A DNA stretch of 64,000 nucleotides from Collinsella sp. AF02-46-1 (GTDB lineage Bacteria; Actinomycetota; Coriobacteriia; Coriobacteriales; Coriobacteriaceae). Both the position numbers and the translations under genes were made by a program. Below are positions 6,848 through 15,550 of this stretch, piece after piece (positions within the stretch are counted from its first letter, which is position 1; each line of letters opens with the position of its first letter). The stretch lies in NCBI RefSeq assembly GCF_003465825.1, contig NZ_QSBV01000008.1, forward strand, positions 31,624 through 95,623. Direction: 5' to 3'. Under the pieces are notes generated by a model, which was not told the DNA's origin, did not search any database, and saw nothing but the letters and a program-made list of their open reading frames with translations.

Positions 6848-9529
6848 CTAATCCTCGAGCAAATCCTCGATAAAACCGACGCGGTAGTTCTTGAAGATGA
6901 CCTCGCCACCGTCTTGCGTGGCGTCCAGATCGACATCGCCCATGATGCCAAAGTCGTGGTCGCCGTCCTCGTCGGCAAAAATCTGGTGCACGTGCCACAC
7001 GTGGAGCGCCTTCTCGTCGGACTCGTCGATCGAGAACATAGCAGAGGAGCGCGCGTCGCCGTCGGTGAGAATCTCCTCGTGCTGCTCGTGGTAAGCGTCG
7101 AGTGCTTTTTGCCAGCGGATCTCGCTCATGCCCCAGTCGTCGTCGAGTTCGCCCAGGTCGCGCACATGCTCGCGGGCGGCAAGAGTCACGCGGCGGAAGA
7201 GCGCGTTGCGCACCAACAGCGTGCAGCCGCGACGGTCCGCCACGACCTCGTCGATGCCCTGCGGCGGCGTGGCGTCGAGGGCTGCCGGGTTGCCAGCGTT
7301 CTCCCACTCGTCTACCAAGCTCGAGTCGACCGAGCGCACCACAAAGCCCAGCCACGAGATAATGTCGCGCAGGCGCTCGTCGCGCTTCTCGATGGGTACG
7401 GTGCGGTCGAGCGAACGGTAAGCCTCTGCCAGGTAGCGCAGCAAAATGCCCTCGGAGCGGGCGATGCCGAGCTTTTGAATGTAGCCCTTAAAATCGCTCG
7501 CGCTCTCCAGCATATCGCGCAGAACGCTCTTGGGAGAGAGTTGGTAGTCGTTTGCCCAGGGTACTTCCTGGCAGTACTTGTCAAAGGCGGCGTCGAGCAG
7601 GTCCTCAAGCGGCTTTTCGTACGTGACGTCCTGAATACGCTCCAGGCGCTCCTCATACTCGATGCCGTCGGCCTTCATCTCGGCCATAGCGCGATCGCGC
7701 GCGGCACGCTCCTGTGCGCGCAGCACCTGTTTGGGGTCCTCGAGCGTGGCCTCGACCATCGAGATCAGATCCATGGTATAGGTCTCGCTCTCGGGATCGA
7801 GCAGCTCCAGCGCGGCAAGCAAAAACGGTGAGAGCGGCTGGTCGAGCGCAAAGTCCTCGGGCAGGTCGACCGTCAGCGCGTAGTCGATGTCCGGCGCGGC
7901 ATCAGCCGGAGCGTCGGGTGCGGGCGGTACCTCGGTGCGCACGACGACGCCGGAGTCGATGAGCGTGGCGAAGATTTCGTCGGCGCGAACCTCGAGCTTA
8001 GCCTTTTCTTCGGGAGTCTGCAGGCTCGTCTCGATGAGGTCGTGTACGCGGGCGCGGGCGTCGCCGCCCTGCTCGACCACGCTAATCACCATGGAGTGTG
8101 TGATGCGAAGGCGCGGCTTGAGCGTTTCGGGCTGCGTCTCGATCAGGCGCTCAAAGGTCTGCTTGTTCCAGGTGACAAAGCCCTCGGGGGCCTTCTTCTT
8201 TTTAATCTTGCGGAGCTTCTTGGGGTCGTCGCCCGCCTTGGCCATGAGCTTGGCGTTCTCGATCTCGTGCTCGGGTGCCTCGGCAATCACCATGCCCTCG
8301 GTATCGAAGCCCGAGCGGCCGGCGCGACCGGCAATCTGATGAAACTCGCGGGCGCGCAGACGACGCATCTTGTAGCCGTCGAACTTGGTGAGCGCGGTGA
8401 GCACCACGGTATGGATGGGCACGTTGATACCGACGCCGAGCGTATCGGTGCCGCAGATGACGGGCAACAGGCCCTGTTGTGCCAAGCGCTCGACCAGCAG
8501 ACGATAGCGCGGCAACATGCCAGCATGGTGCACGCCGACGCCGCATCCGAGCAAGCGCTTAAGAATCTTGCCAAAGGCCGTCGAGAAGCTCGTGCCCTTG
8601 GCCGCCTCCTTGATGGCCCCACGCTGCTCCTTGCTGGCAATACCAAAGTTGGCGAGGGATTGCGCCGTCGCAAGTGCGGCGTCCTGGCTAAAGTGCACGA
8701 TGTAGAGCGGGGCCTCGCCGCGGCGCATTGCGAGCTCGACCGTGCCCTCGAGGGAGGTCGTCACGTAGTCGTAGCTCAGCGGCACGGGGCGTGGGGCATC
8801 GACGACCAGATCGCACGCGGCGCCGGTGTGCTCCTCGAGTGAGGCGGCGATCGCGGTGACATCGCCGAGCGTGGCGCTCATGAGCATGAATTGTGTGTGA
8901 GGCAGGGTGAGCAGCGGTACCTGCCAGGCCCAACCGCGATCGGGGTCGGCAAAGTAGTGGAACTCGTCCATGGCGACGCAGCCCACATCGGCATCTTCGC
9001 CCTCGCGCAGTGCGTCGTTAGCAAGGATCTCTGCCGTGCAGCAGATGACGGGCGCTTTAGTATTGATATGCGTGTCGCCGGTGATCATACCGACGTTATC
9101 GCGGCCGAGCACCTGTACCAGGTCGAAGAACTTTTCGCTGACCAAGGCTTTGATGGGGGCCGTGTAATAGCAGCGCTTGCCCTGCGCCATGCCCATAAAG
9201 AGCATGCCCAGCGCGACGAGCGATTTGCCCGATCCGGTCGGTGTGCCCAAAATGACGTGATCGCCGGCAGCCAGGTCCATGAGGGCCTCTTCTTGGTGAT
9301 CCCACAGCTCGATGCCGCGGTCGCTCGTCCATTCAAAGAAGCGTTCGAAGGCCTGATCGGCCGTGAGCCACGGTTCGGGCTCACTGCCGTCTTCGGGCTC
9401 CCACCAGGTGGGGGAGAGCGCGCCGAGCGAGCCGAACTCGGCCTCGGTTCCCGTGCCGCCCGAGAATGAGCTGGCGGCGCCGGCGCCCGAGACGGTGCTG
9501 GCGGCGGTATCTGTCGTGGTCTGTGCCAT
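6848..9529 (-). CDS. DEAD/DEAH-box helicase with DUF3516 C-terminus
   Basis: An 893-residue superfamily 2 helicase. The first half shows Walker A GTPTGSGKS, the motif II variant MDEFHYF, SATLGD, and motif VI HQIAGRAGRSG. The long C-terminal half has the length and character of the DUF3516 region found in actinobacterial helicases of the Ski2/HelY-like group, which act on RNA or structured nucleic acid. The ATG at 9527-9529 follows a GAGAGAAAG stretch and is preferred to an in-frame TTG 33 bases upstream that has no ribosome site. It is transcribed alone, with a 123-bp inverted-repeat element upstream. Confidence 0.88.
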   Translation of the reverse strand: MAQTTTDTAASTVSGAGAASSFSGGTGTEAEFGSLGALSPTWWEPEDGSEPEPWLTADQAFERFFEWTSDRGIELWDHQEEALMDLAAGDHVILGTPTGSGKSLVALGMLFMGMAQGKRCYYTAPIKALVSEKFFDLVQVLGRDNVGMITGDTHINTKAPVICCTAEILANDALREGEDADVGCVAMDEFHYFADPDRGWAWQVPLLTLPHTQFMLMSATLGDVTAIAASLEEHTGAACDLVVDAPRPVPLSYDYVTTSLEGTVELAMRRGEAPLYIVHFSQDAALATAQSLANFGIASKEQRGAIKEAAKGTSFSTAFGKILKRLLGCGVGVHHAGMLPRYRLLVERLAQQGLLPVICGTDTLGVGINVPIHTVVLTALTKFDGYKMRRLRAREFHQIAGRAGRSGFDTEGMVIAEAPEHEIENAKLMAKAGDDPKKLRKIKKKKAPEGFVTWNKQTFERLIETQPETLKPRLRITHSMVISVVEQGGDARARVHDLIETSLQTPEEKAKLEVRADEIFATLIDSGVVVRTEVPPAPDAPADAAPDIDYALTVDLPEDFALDQPLSPFLLAALELLDPESETYTMDLISMVEATLEDPKQVLRAQERAARDRAMAEMKADGIEYEERLERIQDVTYEKPLEDLLDAAFDKYCQEVPWANDYQLSPKSVLRDMLESASDFKGYIQKLGIARSEGILLRYLAEAYRSLDRTVPIEKRDERLRDIISWLGFVVRSVDSSLVDEWENAGNPAALDATPPQGIDEVVADRRGCTLLVRNALFRRVTLAAREHVRDLGELDDDWGMSEIRWQKALDAYHEQHEEILTDGDARSSAMFSIDESDEKALHVWHVHQIFADEDGDHDFGIMGDVDLDATQDGGEVIFKNYRVGFIEDLLED

Positions 9530-9652
9530 GTGTGGTTGCTTTCTCTCGCGATTGTCCGCCAACTATTATGGCGTAGCGGCGGCGCGGGGTGCCAGCGCGC
9601 GAGAAAATGCAGGAAATGGGCGTTCTGCCCAGCCGTTTGGTGCAGTAGCCAG

Positions 9653-9775
9653 CTAAGTGAGTAGACTTTTTGCGATATCGCGAGCACATGGCTTTTGCGC
9701 AAGGGCTCTACCTGCGGTTTTAGTTTTCGCTATGCGGGTTGTGCTTGGCTATTGCTAAATAGTCTACTCACTTAG
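9653..9775. repeat. 123-bp element with perfect 15-bp terminal inverted repeats
   Basis: CTAAGTGAGTAGACT (9653-9667) is repeated in exact inverted form at 9761-9775. The interior, about 93 bases, encodes nothing evident. It lies between trmB and the helicase gene, both on the minus strand. No target-site duplication is visible at the ends. It could be a MITE-like element or a pair of regulator sites. Confidence 0.7.
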
Positions 9776-9840
9776 GTTTGAGGACCGTTCGCTGGCGCTT
9801 ATTTGCGCTTGTTTGCCGATGCCGCGACCATCAGAAGCCC

Positions 9841-10680
9841 CTAGGACTTCTGCGGTAAGCGCTTCTTGCCCTTGCGGGCGCGGTTTCTAAAGTTCTCGAC
9901 GGCTTCTTCCATGCCCAGAGGCACATAGGTGAGCTCATCGAGGTTATCGGGCAGGTAGCAGGCAAGACTTTGCTCCTGCATGTGACCCGCCGTGAGCACA
10001 TCGTCACTGGGATGTGCGCCGGGTGTGGCGCAAATGCCATAGACGACGGCACCCATCTCGCGCGTGCGGCGCTCGTATTCGGTCTCGGGGTGCTCGGGAT
10101 GGTCGCGGCGGACGTCGTCGCTTACCCAAAGCGTGTCGTAGCCTGCCGCAGCAAACTGCCCCAAGGCGTAGTCGCGCAATGGCTTACTGTCGGTTCGCAG
10201 TGTGACGGTGGCACCGGCTGAAAAGAGCGGACGGTACAGCATTAGGTGGTCGACATGGACGAGTCGCTTTTTGGCGTACTTGGCCTTGGGCTGCGGCGTG
10301 GGAAAGTTGATGGTGATGGCATCGAGCTCGCCTGCGGCAAATAGCTGCGACAGCGATGCGGCACCTCGGGGCAGGACGAGTGCGTTGGACAGCCCCTGCT
10401 CGCAGATTTTCTGTGCGGCATAGGCGATGCAGATGGGCTCCTGGTCCATACCGATAAAGAGCGTGTCGGGCTCGTGGGCCGCGCGCTCTACAAGGTACGT
10501 TCCCTTGCCACAGCCAAGGTCCAGGTGAAGGTGTTCGAAAGGCTTGCTGCCTGCGGGCGCACAGGCCTTGCGCCAATCTCCGGCATAGGCCTCGGGGTTC
10601 GTCTCAATCGCATCGGCATAGCGCTCCAAGCGCTCCTCGAGCACAAAGTTCTTAGGGGTGCGAGCGTGGACGGCTCCCAT
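9841..10680 (-). CDS. trmB: tRNA (guanine-N7)-methyltransferase
   Basis: A 279-residue SAM-dependent enzyme that methylates N7 of G46 in the variable loop of tRNAs. The SAM-binding motif DLGCGKG is at 54-60. The family signature normally reads NFPDPWPK; here it is NFPTPQPKAKYAKKR, a divergent version with the basic end preserved. The N-terminal extension and basic C-terminus (KGKKRLPQK) are typical. AAGGAG precedes the ATG. The altered signature residues lower certainty about activity slightly but not about family. Confidence 0.85.
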   Translation of the reverse strand: MGAVHARTPKNFVLEERLERYADAIETNPEAYAGDWRKACAPAGSKPFEHLHLDLGCGKGTYLVERAAHEPDTLFIGMDQEPICIAYAAQKICEQGLSNALVLPRGAASLSQLFAAGELDAITINFPTPQPKAKYAKKRLVHVDHLMLYRPLFSAGATVTLRTDSKPLRDYALGQFAAAGYDTLWVSDDVRRDHPEHPETEYERRTREMGAVVYGICATPGAHPSDDVLTAGHMQEQSLACYLPDNLDELTYVPLGMEEAVENFRNRARKGKKRLPQKS

Positions 10681-10792
10681 GAGGCTCCTTGGTCATAAGT
10701 ATGGAACGCATGGCTGCGCGTTCCGGCGATGGGTTAGAAGGGGGCGATTTGCCCGAACGCTGCGGTGCGGCTCGGCGGCGAGTCGTCGGTGC

Positions 10793-11665
10793 CTACAGAC
10801 GCTTGAGAATCACATAGCGGTTGAGCTCGCCGCTGCGACCGTCGGCGTGGAAACGCTCGAGCTCGCGTACGGGAACCTCGCCGCTCTTGTAGAACGTACG
10901 GACGCCGCGCACCAAGTCGGTGATCTGCTGATCGTCAAAGTGATGGCAATAGCGGTAGGCGTGGCGGTCGTTTTGCCAGCCAATGAGGTGGTCGCCGGCT
11001 TCAAACTGCGCGGAATCGTAACCCTCAAACGGCGGGGTGAGCTCGGCGCGGGCTTCGGCTCGAACGGCCTTGCGCGCCATGCGCTCGTCATTCATAAACT
11101 CCCAAAAGCTGATGGCGATGATGCCGCCCGGGTGCGTCTGGCGCACCAGGGCGTCGAGCACGCGTACGCGGTACTCGCATGACGGCACGTGGTGCATAAA
11201 GCCAAAGCAGACCGAGATGTCGGCGAGCGGGGCGTCGAAAAGCACGTCGGGTGTCTCGGCGGGGTTGAGCTTCATGAGGGCGTCGAGCACGTCGAGTTCC
11301 TGGAAGTGCAGGTTGGGAATGCGCAGGGCGTGGCCGTGGGCGTCTATTGCCAGATCTTGGCACGAGTCGACACCATAGAACTCAAACGGGCAGCTGGCAT
11401 CTGCCGAGGGGTTTGCGCCGTCGACGCCCTTGGCGGCAAGTGCCCCGCCGGCGGCAAAGTTCTCGAATCGCATATTGCCGCAGGCAAGGTCGAAGACGCG
11501 GACGGGATGCTCGATCGTGGCCACATCGAGCTGATCAAGCGCGATGTCCATGGTGCGCACCCAGCCGGGCCACGGGGCCTGGCGCGTATCGGAAAAGGAA
11601 GCGGAGTGCTCGCGATAGAACGTATTGTTGAGCTGGATGAGCGATGATGCGAAATCGCGGTTCAC
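10793..11665 (-). CDS. Class I SAM-dependent methyltransferase
   Basis: A 290-residue protein with the class I methyltransferase motif VFDLACGNMRFENF near residue 50 and a downstream acidic and aromatic pattern (DVLFDAPLADISVCFGFMHHV) that fits motifs III-IV. The open frame extends 45 codons upstream, but GAGGGAG sits about 9 bases before the GTG at 11663-11665, so that start was chosen. The substrate is unknown. It precedes trmB in the same direction with about 110 bases between, so co-transcription is possible. Confidence 0.8.
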   Translation of the reverse strand: MNRDFASSLIQLNNTFYREHSASFSDTRQAPWPGWVRTMDIALDQLDVATIEHPVRVFDLACGNMRFENFAAGGALAAKGVDGANPSADASCPFEFYGVDSCQDLAIDAHGHALRIPNLHFQELDVLDALMKLNPAETPDVLFDAPLADISVCFGFMHHVPSCEYRVRVLDALVRQTHPGGIIAISFWEFMNDERMARKAVRAEARAELTPPFEGYDSAQFEAGDHLIGWQNDRHAYRYCHHFDDQQITDLVRGVRTFYKSGEVPVRELERFHADGRSGELNRYVILKRL

Positions 11666-11932
11666 GGCGCGGAACTCCCTCCGTTGGCGGTGCGGAATAA
11701 ACAGTACGACCATACTACCGTTAACGCCGCAACGGGGACAACCGAGCTGCGGGTCATTGCTTTGTTTGGACACATTTCCGCAGCTCATATGCGCCCGCAA
11801 CCTCCGGCTGTCAAAAATCTCACTAGAATAGGTGGCATGCTTTTGGCGGTGGCGGATAGATTTTTAACTGTGCAAGGCGCCTTAAGAACAAAAACGGTCC
11901 GGCGGCACGGCTGGCATCGCATAGGAGGAACC
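11666..11932. other. Divergent intergenic region with a palindromic operator candidate
   Basis: This 267-base gap separates the methyltransferase and the HTH gene, which run in opposite directions, so it must hold promoters for both. A perfect 10-bp palindrome, AAGGCGCCTT (11874-11883), lies 50 bases upstream of the HTH start and could be its own operator. No clear promoter pair was assigned. Confidence 0.4.
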
Positions 11933-12649
11933 ATGAATGTAGAAACTGCTCAGCGGCTCGCCGACCTTCGCCGCAGCAAGGGCTTTAGCCAAGAAGGATT
12001 GGCGCGAAAGCTGGGACTGTCGCGCCAGGCGGTCAGTAAATGGGAGCGCGCGGAGAGCTCGCCTGATACCGAGAACCTGATCTCGCTTGCCAAGCTCTAT
12101 GGTGTGAGTCTGGACGAGCTACTCAATCCGAGCGACGAGATCGAGGACGATATCGAGTTTGAGAACGAGGACCGTGCTCGCCAGCGCGAGGCCGAGGCGG
12201 CCGAGCGCGCCCGTACCCACGAGGCGGCAGCGCGCGCTACCGAGGCGGCAACACAGGCGAGTGATGCTGCGGCCAAGGCGGCGCAAGCTGCAAGTTGGAG
12301 CGCACAGGCGGCTAACGCCGCGACGGCGCAAGCGACGAGCGCTGGCGCGGTCAATCCGACTCCAGTGAAAGGTCCGTTCCAGTCGTTTCCGTATTGGGCC
12401 GTGTGCTGGCTGCTGTTCTTTTTACTGATGTTCCTGTTTGGTGGTGCCCCCTTTGCCGCACTGATCTTCTTTACGATCCCCATCTATCACTGGGTGGCGC
12501 GTGCGCTCGACGGCGATTGGGCGCGCGGGAATATTCAGGTTGGTCCGGCGCCGGTGGCATCCAGGGCTCAGGATGATTCCCCTGCGGTTGATACCGACGT
12601 GGCTACCGCGACCCCCGTTGATCCGAGCGCCAAAGAAGGTGATGAATAA
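11933..12649 (+). CDS. Membrane-anchored HTH (XRE-type) regulator
   Basis: A 238-residue protein. Residues 6-62 form an XRE-type helix-turn-helix (KGFSQEGLARKLGLSRQAVSKWE). An acidic stretch and a long Ala/Glu-rich helical linker follow, then two membrane helices around residues 150-190. The ATG at 11933 follows AGGAGG. The stop overlaps the ATG of the next gene (TAATG), so the two are translationally coupled. This layout of a DNA-binding head tethered to the membrane beside a DUF4097 protein resembles envelope-stress circuits of the LiaFSR/PspC type. Confidence 0.85.
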   Translation: MNVETAQRLADLRRSKGFSQEGLARKLGLSRQAVSKWERAESSPDTENLISLAKLYGVSLDELLNPSDEIEDDIEFENEDRARQREAEAAERARTHEAAARATEAATQASDAAAKAAQAASWSAQAANAATAQATSAGAVNPTPVKGPFQSFPYWAVCWLLFFLLMFLFGGAPFAALIFFTIPIYHWVARALDGDWARGNIQVGPAPVASRAQDDSPAVDTDVATATPVDPSAKEGDE

Positions 12650-13545
12650 TGAAACTCTCGCATGAATCGAAGGTGCGTCTGGGCGTTGGCATCGGAGCGT
12701 TTGTGCTTATTGTTGGGCTTGTCTTTGGCGCTTCGCGGACATGGATTCATTTTGATGGTCCGTGGGATCTCGGCACTATTGCATCCGGCTTGTCCGGTAG
12801 GGACGATGCGGTTGACGCCGATGTTTTGAACGATGGCGGTAAGTATTCCGCTCAGCCTCAGCAGCTTTCGAGCACGACTTTTGATGCCGATGAGTTCCGC
12901 TACCTCGATTTCGATATCAATGCGGCTTCGGTGGACGTCAAGGTTGTTGATGGCAACAAGGCTCGCGTTATCGAGCGGGGGCGCGTTGCCGAGGGTATGG
13001 ATGCCTCCAAGGCCGCGACGCAAAACATCGCATCCGTCGAGGACTCGACGCTCAAGGTTTCCCAGTTTGGAAGTGACGACGGTAAGGCAATCGATCGCTC
13101 AGTTACGGTCGAGCTGCCGCGCCGTGTTGCCGAACATCTGAAGGGAGTCAACGCGCACGTGGGCTCGGGCGATCTGCAGATTGCCGGTGTCATCTGTGAT
13201 GGTTTCGATCTTTTCCTGGGTGCGGGAGATGTAGAGTTTACGGGCAGCGTGACTGATGCGCTCAGCGCTGAGGTCGGTTCGGGTGATGTGACGTTCGAGC
13301 TTTACCAGGCCCCCGCGAAGTCGATGGACGTGAGTGTGGGCTCGGGCGATGTGGAGATGACGGTTCCGAACTCTACGGGCTTTAAGGCGAGCCTCACCGT
13401 GGGCAGCGGTGACTTTGAGAGCGATTTCCTTCCGCTTGGCTACGATGGCGAGACCATATTGAATGCTGAATTCGACAACGGTGACAAGTCTGCAACGTAT
13501 CGTTTTAAGGTCGGTTCGGGCGACATGTCGTTCGAATCGGTGTGA
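12649..13545 (+). CDS. DUF4097-type beta-strand repeat protein, membrane anchored
   Basis: A 298-residue protein with one N-terminal membrane helix (residues about 10-28) and an extracytoplasmic part made of a beta-repeat. The unit G[SA]GD recurs six times in the second half: VGSGDLQI, LGAGDVEF, VGSGDVTF, VGSGDVEM, VGSGDFES and VGSGDMSF. This is the pattern of DUF4097/LiaG-like proteins, which form a right-handed beta-solenoid. It overlaps the upstream HTH regulator by one base, implying joint production and likely a shared envelope-sensing task. The function is inferred. Confidence 0.82.
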   Translation: MKLSHESKVRLGVGIGAFVLIVGLVFGASRTWIHFDGPWDLGTIASGLSGRDDAVDADVLNDGGKYSAQPQQLSSTTFDADEFRYLDFDINAASVDVKVVDGNKARVIERGRVAEGMDASKAATQNIASVEDSTLKVSQFGSDDGKAIDRSVTVELPRRVAEHLKGVNAHVGSGDLQIAGVICDGFDLFLGAGDVEFTGSVTDALSAEVGSGDVTFELYQAPAKSMDVSVGSGDVEMTVPNSTGFKASLTVGSGDFESDFLPLGYDGETILNAEFDNGDKSATYRFKVGSGDMSFESV

Positions 13546-13592
13546 CATGCGGTTTTCGGAGATCGGTGCATATAGGCATGCTCTTTGATGGA

Positions 13593-13631
13593 GGCGTCGG
13601 GGCCGTGACGGGTTCCGGCGCCTTTGCCTTT
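13593..13631 (+). terminator. Candidate terminator after the HTH-DUF4097 pair
   Basis: GGCGTCGG (13593-13600) pairs with CCGGCGCC (13615-13622) with one wobble pair, followed by TTTGCCTTT. The T-run is weak. Confidence 0.45.
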
Positions 13632-13642
13632 ACAATGGGGGC

Positions 13643-15550
13643 ATGGAACAGATTATTTTGAACATACTCGAGGCTCTGCGTCGCGGCGAGACCGTGGACG
13701 ACAAGGCACTCGTCAAGCTGATACATGCCGAGGCGCGCCGTGAGGGCGCCGACAAACGCGATTTGGCCAAGCGCCGCCTGCTGCCGTTTTACCAGCGGGT
13801 GAAGCGCGAGGAGCCGGCTCGTTGGGCTGGATGGAATGTCGATGCCGATCTGGAACGCCAACTGCTGCAGGTGCTGCGTATGAAGCCGCGCCGAACGGCC
13901 TCGGGCGTGGCGACCATTACCGTCATCACCAAGCCCTGGCCATGCTCGGGCGATTGCTTGTTTTGCCCCAACGATCTGCGCATGCCCAAAAGCTACCTGC
14001 ACGCCGAGCCGGCGTGCGCCCGTGCAGAGCAAAATTGCTTTGACCCGTACCTGCAGGTGAGCGCCCGTTTGACGGCGCTTTCGCAGATGGGGCATGCGAC
14101 CGACAAGATCGAGCTCATCGTGCTCGGCGGTACCTGGAGCGACTATTCGCAAGGGTATCAGGCATGGTTTATGTCGGAGCTCTTCCGTGCGCTCAATGAT
14201 GATGCGGTGGCGGGCGTGGCGGCAAACCCCATGTTGGCGCGTCCGGGCATCAGCCGTGCCGAGGCGGGGCGCCTGCTCGACGATGCGCCCGCCGATGCCC
14301 TGCCGCCGGTGGTGGCGGAGCGTCGCGAGCGCTATCGGGCCGCCGACATTGCGACCGATGAGGCCGAGCTCGCTGCCGGCGCTGCCGACGAACAGAGGCG
14401 TGTGGATGCCGCCGTGGGCGGTTATAACCGTGCGGTGCGTCGTCTGTACGGCCCTGGCACGCCGTGGGGTGAGGTCGCCGAGTGGCAGACGGCGACGATG
14501 GAAGAGCTTGAGCGGCAGCAGCGCATCAACGAGACGGCGAAGCATCGCGTGGTGGGACTCGTTATCGAGACGCGCCCCGATGCCGTAACGCCGCAGGCGC
14601 TCACGCTCATTCGTCGCCTGGGCTGCACCAAGATCCAGATGGGTATCCAGAGCCTCGACCAGCACCTGCTCGATATCAACGAGCGTCGCATTTCGGTGGC
14701 GCAGATCGAGCGGGCGTTTTCGCTTGCGCGCCTGTTTGGCTTTAAGATCCACGCGCATTTTATGCTTAACTTGCTGGGCGCCACGCCCGAGGGGGACAAG
14801 CGCGACTACGAACGCTTTATGACCGAAGGGGCCTTTATGCCCGACGAGGTCAAGGTCTACCCGTGCGCGCTCATCGAGGGCTCGCGTCTGGTGGGCTGCT
14901 ATGAGCGTGGCGAGTGGCGCCCCTATACCGAGGAAGAGCTGCTTGATGTGTTGGCCGATGACATCGTGGTGACGCCGGCGTTCTGCCGCATCAGTCGCAT
15001 GATCCGCGACTTTAGCTCCGACGACATCATGGTGGGCAACAAGAAGCCCAACCTGCGTCAGCTCGTCGAGAATCGCTTGGCGGCTCGTGGAGAAGGCGCA
15101 GTGGTGCGCGAGATTCGCTATCGCGAGATCAGTACCGCGGGTGCCGACTTGGATGAGCTTTCTCTTGATGAGGAAGTGGCGTACGAGACGCCGGTGACTT
15201 ACGAGCGCTTTTTGCAGTGGGTGACGCCGCGGGGCAAGATCGCGGGCTTTTTGCGGTTGTCGCTGCCCGACCATTCGTTTGTTGCCGCGCATGCGGACGA
15301 GTTGCCGACGACGCCGGACGAGGCGATGATTCGCGAGGTGCACGTGTATGGCATGGCGGCACGCGTGGGCGACCAGGGCCAGGTGGCGCAGCATCACGGG
15401 TTGGGGCGTTTGCTCGTAGAGCGTGCGTGCGAGATTGCCCGGGATGCCGGCTATGCGCGCATCAACGTGATCAGCGCGATCGGTACGCGCGAGTACTATC
15501 GCCATCTTGGTTTTTATGACCATGGCCTTTATCTGCAAAAGGAGCTCTAG
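13643..15550 (+). CDS. Elp3-family tRNA U34 radical SAM/acetyltransferase
   Basis: A 635-residue Elp3 homologue. The radical SAM cluster is the unusual C-x3-C-x2-C type at C101, C105 and C108 (PCSGDCLFCPN). The C-terminal GNAT domain has GLGRLLVERA as acetyl-CoA site and ends with the family pattern EYYRHLGF. Elp3 adds the carboxymethyl group to uridine 34 of tRNA. The insert at about 215-270 (Ala/Arg-rich) seems longer than minimal. The ATG has only one base between GGGGG and itself, and TACAAT sits 7 bases upstream, hinting at a leaderless transcript. The next gene starts immediately after the stop. Confidence 0.9.
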   Translation: MEQIILNILEALRRGETVDDKALVKLIHAEARREGADKRDLAKRRLLPFYQRVKREEPARWAGWNVDADLERQLLQVLRMKPRRTASGVATITVITKPWPCSGDCLFCPNDLRMPKSYLHAEPACARAEQNCFDPYLQVSARLTALSQMGHATDKIELIVLGGTWSDYSQGYQAWFMSELFRALNDDAVAGVAANPMLARPGISRAEAGRLLDDAPADALPPVVAERRERYRAADIATDEAELAAGAADEQRRVDAAVGGYNRAVRRLYGPGTPWGEVAEWQTATMEELERQQRINETAKHRVVGLVIETRPDAVTPQALTLIRRLGCTKIQMGIQSLDQHLLDINERRISVAQIERAFSLARLFGFKIHAHFMLNLLGATPEGDKRDYERFMTEGAFMPDEVKVYPCALIEGSRLVGCYERGEWRPYTEEELLDVLADDIVVTPAFCRISRMIRDFSSDDIMVGNKKPNLRQLVENRLAARGEGAVVREIRYREISTAGADLDELSLDEEVAYETPVTYERFLQWVTPRGKIAGFLRLSLPDHSFVAAHADELPTTPDEAMIREVHVYGMAARVGDQGQVAQHHGLGRLLVERACEIARDAGYARINVISAIGTREYYRHLGFYDHGLYLQKEL

